A DNA stretch of 64,000 bases from contig VTPC01002296.1 in assembly GCA_011009095.1 (NCBI GenBank), positions 33,253 to 97,252 of the forward strand, in the 5' to 3' direction. The number at the start of each line of letters is the position of its first letter. Position 1 is the first letter of the stretch. Positions 60,270-64,000 of this stretch are shown piece by piece. The notes beneath the pieces were generated by a model that worked only from the letters and a program-made list of their open reading frames with translations, was not told where the DNA came from and searched no databases. Source of the DNA: Ignelater luminosus. Lineage: Eukaryota > Arthropoda > Insecta > Coleoptera > Elateridae. A program made the position numbers and the translations under genes.

Positions 60270-60291
60270 TTGCGGAGTTGGTGTTGCTCTC
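59734..60291 (-). CDS. rho-5: iRhom-like (rhomboid-5) exon with polyglutamine
   Basis: The 558-bp minus-strand exon has an acceptor CTTTTACAG above 60291 and a donor GTAAGT below 59734. The first base completes a codon from an upstream exon, and the last two bases (AG) are completed by the exon at 47634-47877. The peptide begins RATPTP, runs through a long glutamine-rich stretch, then SVKSPSPPNVVETIEQEP and RTISLPASPPERYRTLS. It ends with KLARSMSKKEAIKNFIKKET followed by ATFFGVDEENQEDEQLRW and LDRRKRLASR. The IKxxTAxxFGV...W..RR pattern and the preceding SxSxP phosphorylation-like motif match the conserved N-terminal cytosolic domain of inactive rhomboids. This segment regulates trafficking rather than catalysis, since iRhoms lack protease activity. 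No transmembrane segment is expected here and none is seen. The true N-terminus lies upstream and was not found. Confidence 0.8.
60130..60278 (-). repeat. CAG/CAA polyglutamine repeat within the iRhom-like exon
   Basis: Mixed CAA and CAG codons, interrupted by single P, S, T and PP residues. On the plus strand it reads as TTG/CTG repeats, which give spurious valine- and leucine-rich frames. The mixed codons suggest a fairly stable, non-pure tract. Confidence 0.9.
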
Positions 60292-61746
60292 CTGTAAAAG
60301 AAAAGAAGTTATTATTACAGTTATTTATAAATATTAGTGTATTAGGATATATTATCCAATAACAAATTCGAGGTCTTAAATATCTCTTTGACCTTTGTCA
60401 ATTATGGTAATATTCTTAAAGTAAAAATCGAGGGTACACCTACGCTTATAAATCCGCTAAGAAATTTTTGACCTTAAAAAGTCTCAAAGCCCTTTTTATG
60501 TGCTATTTTAGATTATGGCTTTTATGACGAACTAAAAACCGAACAAAAAATGCAAATTAAAACTTAATTTCCTTCTTTCCCTCTTTGAAATAAAAAGTGT
60601 CTAGAAACTTTGTAAAAATAAAGCTTTAACGAAAGGCTAACTGAAAGAGTACAAAAAAGATAAAATATTTAAAGAAATTACTACTTCACTTGTTAATTGA
60701 AGCGCTTTTAGCAATTAGATTTAAATACTTAAATTGCTTTTACTGTTATCGTGACTAGAACAGATACGTTCTTTAACTAAAATGGAAAAGTTCTAAAGTT
60801 TTTTATTTTTACATAATGAGATTTTCATTTTTAATAGCATTAAAAAACAAGTCTTTCTAATTTACTTAAAAAATGAAAAACCAGACAAACGAAGCTTTTA
60901 GAAACTAAGTGAAAAAGCGACGAGTTTATTTCGATGTGAGCTTGTCGTGTCTATCCTAAACAAAATATTAACATTTATCAAAATATCATAAGAGACTTCA
61001 AGAAAATATGACTGTTTATGCTACCCAGCAGTGTATCAAACAGCTTCTAAAATGAATTTATAACACAGTAGGCGTTACAGGAGACGTGAGAATTAATATT
61101 AAAGTGCTTATTGATTTTTTCATTGGAAAATGGTGCGCATCTTGCATTATACAAGATGTTTTATAAACAAAATGATAATGACAAAGGCAAAAAATCCTTT
61201 ATAAATCAAATTATAGGTTCAAATTATAAAAAAATAAATTATATTATTTAACTGCCAAATAGGATTATCAAATATCACCTGAAAAACTAACTTAAAATTC
61301 TCAATAATACTGTACAAGGCAATGGAAATAATTCAAGAAGTGCAAACACACATACGCTGAATATCTTGCAGATATCTCCATAACAGTTTTTCCGAGTCTG
61401 CATCCATTCATGCATTCGACTAGACAACTTTTTTAATTTTTAACTACATGTCTATTTCGAAAAGTTACGGATTTAAGTCAAACATAAGCATATACATAGT
61501 AGTGCATAAATTCTTTAAAAATTCAGGAACGAACTTTTAGAAAAAACGCTCGGACCGGTTTAAATGCGCATTTTTTTAAACAGAAAATACTAATACTGAG
61601 TGAGCCATATAGGAGGTATGACGTTATCAGATTCTTTTTTAATGGCAATCCCTATATTTTATTACGGAATCTAAAAGAGCACATTTTTTACATACGGTAA
61701 GGTAATTATGGGTATAGGTCACATAAAAAAATTTTGAAGAAAAACG
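60292..61746. other. Probable upstream intron, no gene recognised
   Basis: AT-rich sequence upstream (minus strand) of the polyQ exon. No exon seen. AACG at 61743-61746 is the target duplication of the LTR-like repeat that follows. Confidence 0.45.
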
Positions 61747-63912
61747 TGTAATGTTATTTTAAAATTCGCACTAAATCCGCCCCTGTCTTCCAATTTCGTT
61801 CAGATATTTGTTTTTCTGACCGGTAATATTTAAATTATTTCATTCTATGAACGGATGTTTGTTAAAATTTTATTTTAAAGAATGGATAACTTTGTGGTCT
61901 CGACTTCTGGGCTCCAGCGGACGTGCCTTTTGTTATTTTTCCAATATCAAGATCCCGACGTAAATAAAAGGTTCCTGGAATCTTAGTCGCGAATGCTGGA
62001 GTCACACGGTCTTTGTTAAGTCAGGTTCAGGCTGAAAATCTAAGGAGTGGAATTTTTCATTGCCTCATAAGAATACTAGCATTTTGACCTGTTAGGTCGT
62101 GCATCTGGCTTCCCAACCCCACTCCGGTAAGCGCAAATTGCGTGACAGGAGACGCAGAGAGAATAGGGATTACGTTGGTACTTTGTGATTTTCTCGGGGA
62201 GTCGAAATTTGGACACCGTGGAACGCGGGTGTTCACCGCGCCCTCCCGGGTCCAAGCGGACCCGGTGCTTCTCGCGTTTTGTTTCGATCTTTAAGTGTAG
62301 CACACGGTTTATTTCGACATTTTAGTGGCTGTGAATTTGCTTTGGTTTTCTATTTGGTTTATGGTTTATCCTCGAGGGAGGCCTCTTTGAGGATTAAAAT
62401 ATTGACGCATCATTGTGCGGACGAACGTAGAAATTCATATGCTGAAAGGTGTTACCTGTATTTTTACTAGTATTTGGAGATAAACGACAAGCTCATCGTC
62501 CCTGTCTTCGTTAGAAGGATTGCGTAAAGAAGTAACCGTGTCGAGCCAGTTATTTGGAAATTATTTAGTCTCACTTTCTTCTTGAGTTTTGGTTTAGTCA
62601 TTACGAAAATCTCCGTTATGTACCTGGTGTTCTTTGACTCCGCTATCTTCGTCATACTCCCTGGCTGATGGAATCAATATCCCATCTTCAGTGTCCATCG
62701 AGAGATCTGGTATTCTCTTCGTTATTGAGAAAATTAAAGTTTTGTGTTTGTGGAAGTTGTGTTTAAAAATTTATTGGGGTTGAAACCATGCCTTCTCGTA
62801 ATTAATCTTAGTGTAAATTCAATTCTTTTGTATTTGGAGAAGTTGCCGGAAACTCAAAGGACCTCCAGATTTAGAGTAAGGAATAATTGTTTATGTTACA
62901 TATATTTGTTTGTATTTTTATGTTGTTTTGTTCAAATGCTTTGAGTATTTAACGTTAATGTTTGGTTTATTTTAATGTTAGAAAAGTATCTTTATAGTGT
63001 ATTCTTTCCGGAAAAATCTAGGGAAACAATAGGTACTTTAAATTCTATAGTAATCTTTTGAACGTTTTCTTTTTGTTTGAAGTAATACAAGTTCATATGT
63101 TCTAAATTTATTAACAGTTTTAAATCATGTTCAATTTTGTTTGTTTAGAGGGGTTTAATACAATAATTATTTTGCCATTTAATGATTTCTAAACGCATTT
63201 ATTTGACGGGTCCTTCAGACCTAATTTTTGTGTAGTAATTGTAATTCTTTTATTTGATGTTTGTAAAGTAATCATTTCTTCAATCAACCATATCATTTTG
63301 AATCTTTTTGTGAATGTTTATTTTACTCGATTTCAAAGCATAATAATAAATTCGTGTAGTTTAACTTGTGTGTTCTTATTTCTAGGAGTTTGTGTTTGTT
63401 TTATAAGCTTATTTAGGTGCCGTGATGATGGACCTTGGCTTCTAGCAACCCGCATAATATTTGATTTTGTGAATAAAGCTTTGTTTATAGTTTTGAGAAA
63501 CGAGAGAGAGGCTGGAGATTTATTAAGTTTATTTTATTTTAAGTTGCGGAACCAACAAAGGTTCCTTGGTAAGTAAAAGAGAATACAATTTAGTCTCCGG
63601 ACACGATTTTGAAGTGTTCATCTACAGGGTGGTATTTTGGGTGGACCCTGTATACAGCGTGTTTATCGGTGTGGGGACAGGTCGACGAATTACATCGTTT
63701 TGTGTGGCACTGTCTCCTGACGCCCTTTTGGTATCTCTTTTAGGCTTTTCAGCTAAAAGCTAAGTTTTAGGCTCAGGTAAGATCATCAAAGCCTGGGTTA
63801 TTTACTATTTTGGAACCTACTCTCGTCTTCGACATGAGCTATGGGCTTGAACATCTACCGATATCTGGCTTATACGGGACTTGTGCATACTTTTGGGCAT
63901 TTTCCTGTTACA
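61747..63912 (+). mobile_element. Solo LTR-like repeat, copy 2
   Basis: 2166 bp, starting TGTAATG and ending TGTTACA, flanked by AACG on both sides (61743-61746, 63913-63916). It is highly similar along its length to copy 1 at 6118-8018 and in the same orientation. It includes about 290 bp (roughly 62743-63031) missing from copy 1, and lacks a 27-bp segment found there. A GC-rich section with CGCGGGTGTTCACCGCGCCC lies near 62227. The longest open frame is 92 codons and differs between copies, so no protein is inferred. No internal retrotransposon genes flank it. Confidence 0.75.
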
Positions 63913-64000
63913 AACGACCTCAAAATTTCACAATATTAAATTTACTGGTAATGCAAAATTCAAAAGACAACTAAATTAAATGTTCAAATTGCGCACCGTT

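Noticed and set aside
60107-60362. Plus-strand valine/alanine- and leucine-rich open frames
   Set aside because: They are antisense readings of the minus-strand CAG/CAA polyglutamine exon.
1-64000. CRISPR array, tRNA or rRNA genes
   Set aside because: No regularly spaced repeat array or convincing tRNA or rRNA signature was seen by eye; a covariance-model scan would be decisive for tRNAs.

Overview
The window looks like AT-rich arthropod nuclear DNA, most likely from an insect. The reasons are the density and mix of Tc1/mariner-superfamily elements (a Himar1-like mariner, a DD41D group, a DD37E group, Tc1, Tc3-like and pogo-like copies), a hAT-like element, a LINE fragment, LTR-type repeats, and a host gene with a long transposon-filled intron. 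No bacterial-style operon, rRNA, tRNA or CRISPR array was seen. The species cannot be named from the sequence.

Host gene: two minus-strand exons (59734-60291 and 47634-47877) splice in phase across an intron of about 11.9 kb. They encode part of the cytosolic N-terminal region of what I read as an inactive rhomboid protein (iRhom, Drosophila rhomboid-5 type). A glutamine-rich stretch is followed by a conserved block containing KNFIKKETATFFGVDEE. The rhomboid membrane domain and the 5' end were not found, so 1-47633 may also be intron or intergenic DNA.

Layout: 1-6 kb holds two foldback repeats in otherwise featureless DNA. 6118-8018 and 61747-63912 are two same-orientation copies of one repeat, each starting TGTAATG, ending GTTACA and flanked by its own 4-bp duplication, as expected of solo LTRs. 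13-14.6 kb holds a broken LINE reverse transcriptase and short repeats. 16-23 kb holds three foldback MITE-like elements and a dead DD37E transposon. 23.5-25.2 kb is a decayed pogo-like transposase. 27477-28769 is a complete mariner with perfect 30-bp terminal repeats and an intact 349-codon transposase, the only apparently functional mobile gene here. 31850-33901 and 42663-45268 are two copies of a DD41D transposon in opposite orientation, damaged in different places. Between them lie a CAGGGTGTC repeat cluster, a non-coding hAT-like element (36355-38912) and a defective Tc1 element (39570-41126). The host intron carries a mariner remnant, a Tc3-like pseudogene and a mariner (56685-57998) whose reading frame has a single stop codon.

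No gene cluster suggesting a new pathway or defence system was seen. The points most worth checking are the intact mariner, the single-stop mariner, the complementary DD41D pair, the solo LTR pair, and the CAGGGTG termini shared between the DD41D element and several non-coding foldback elements.
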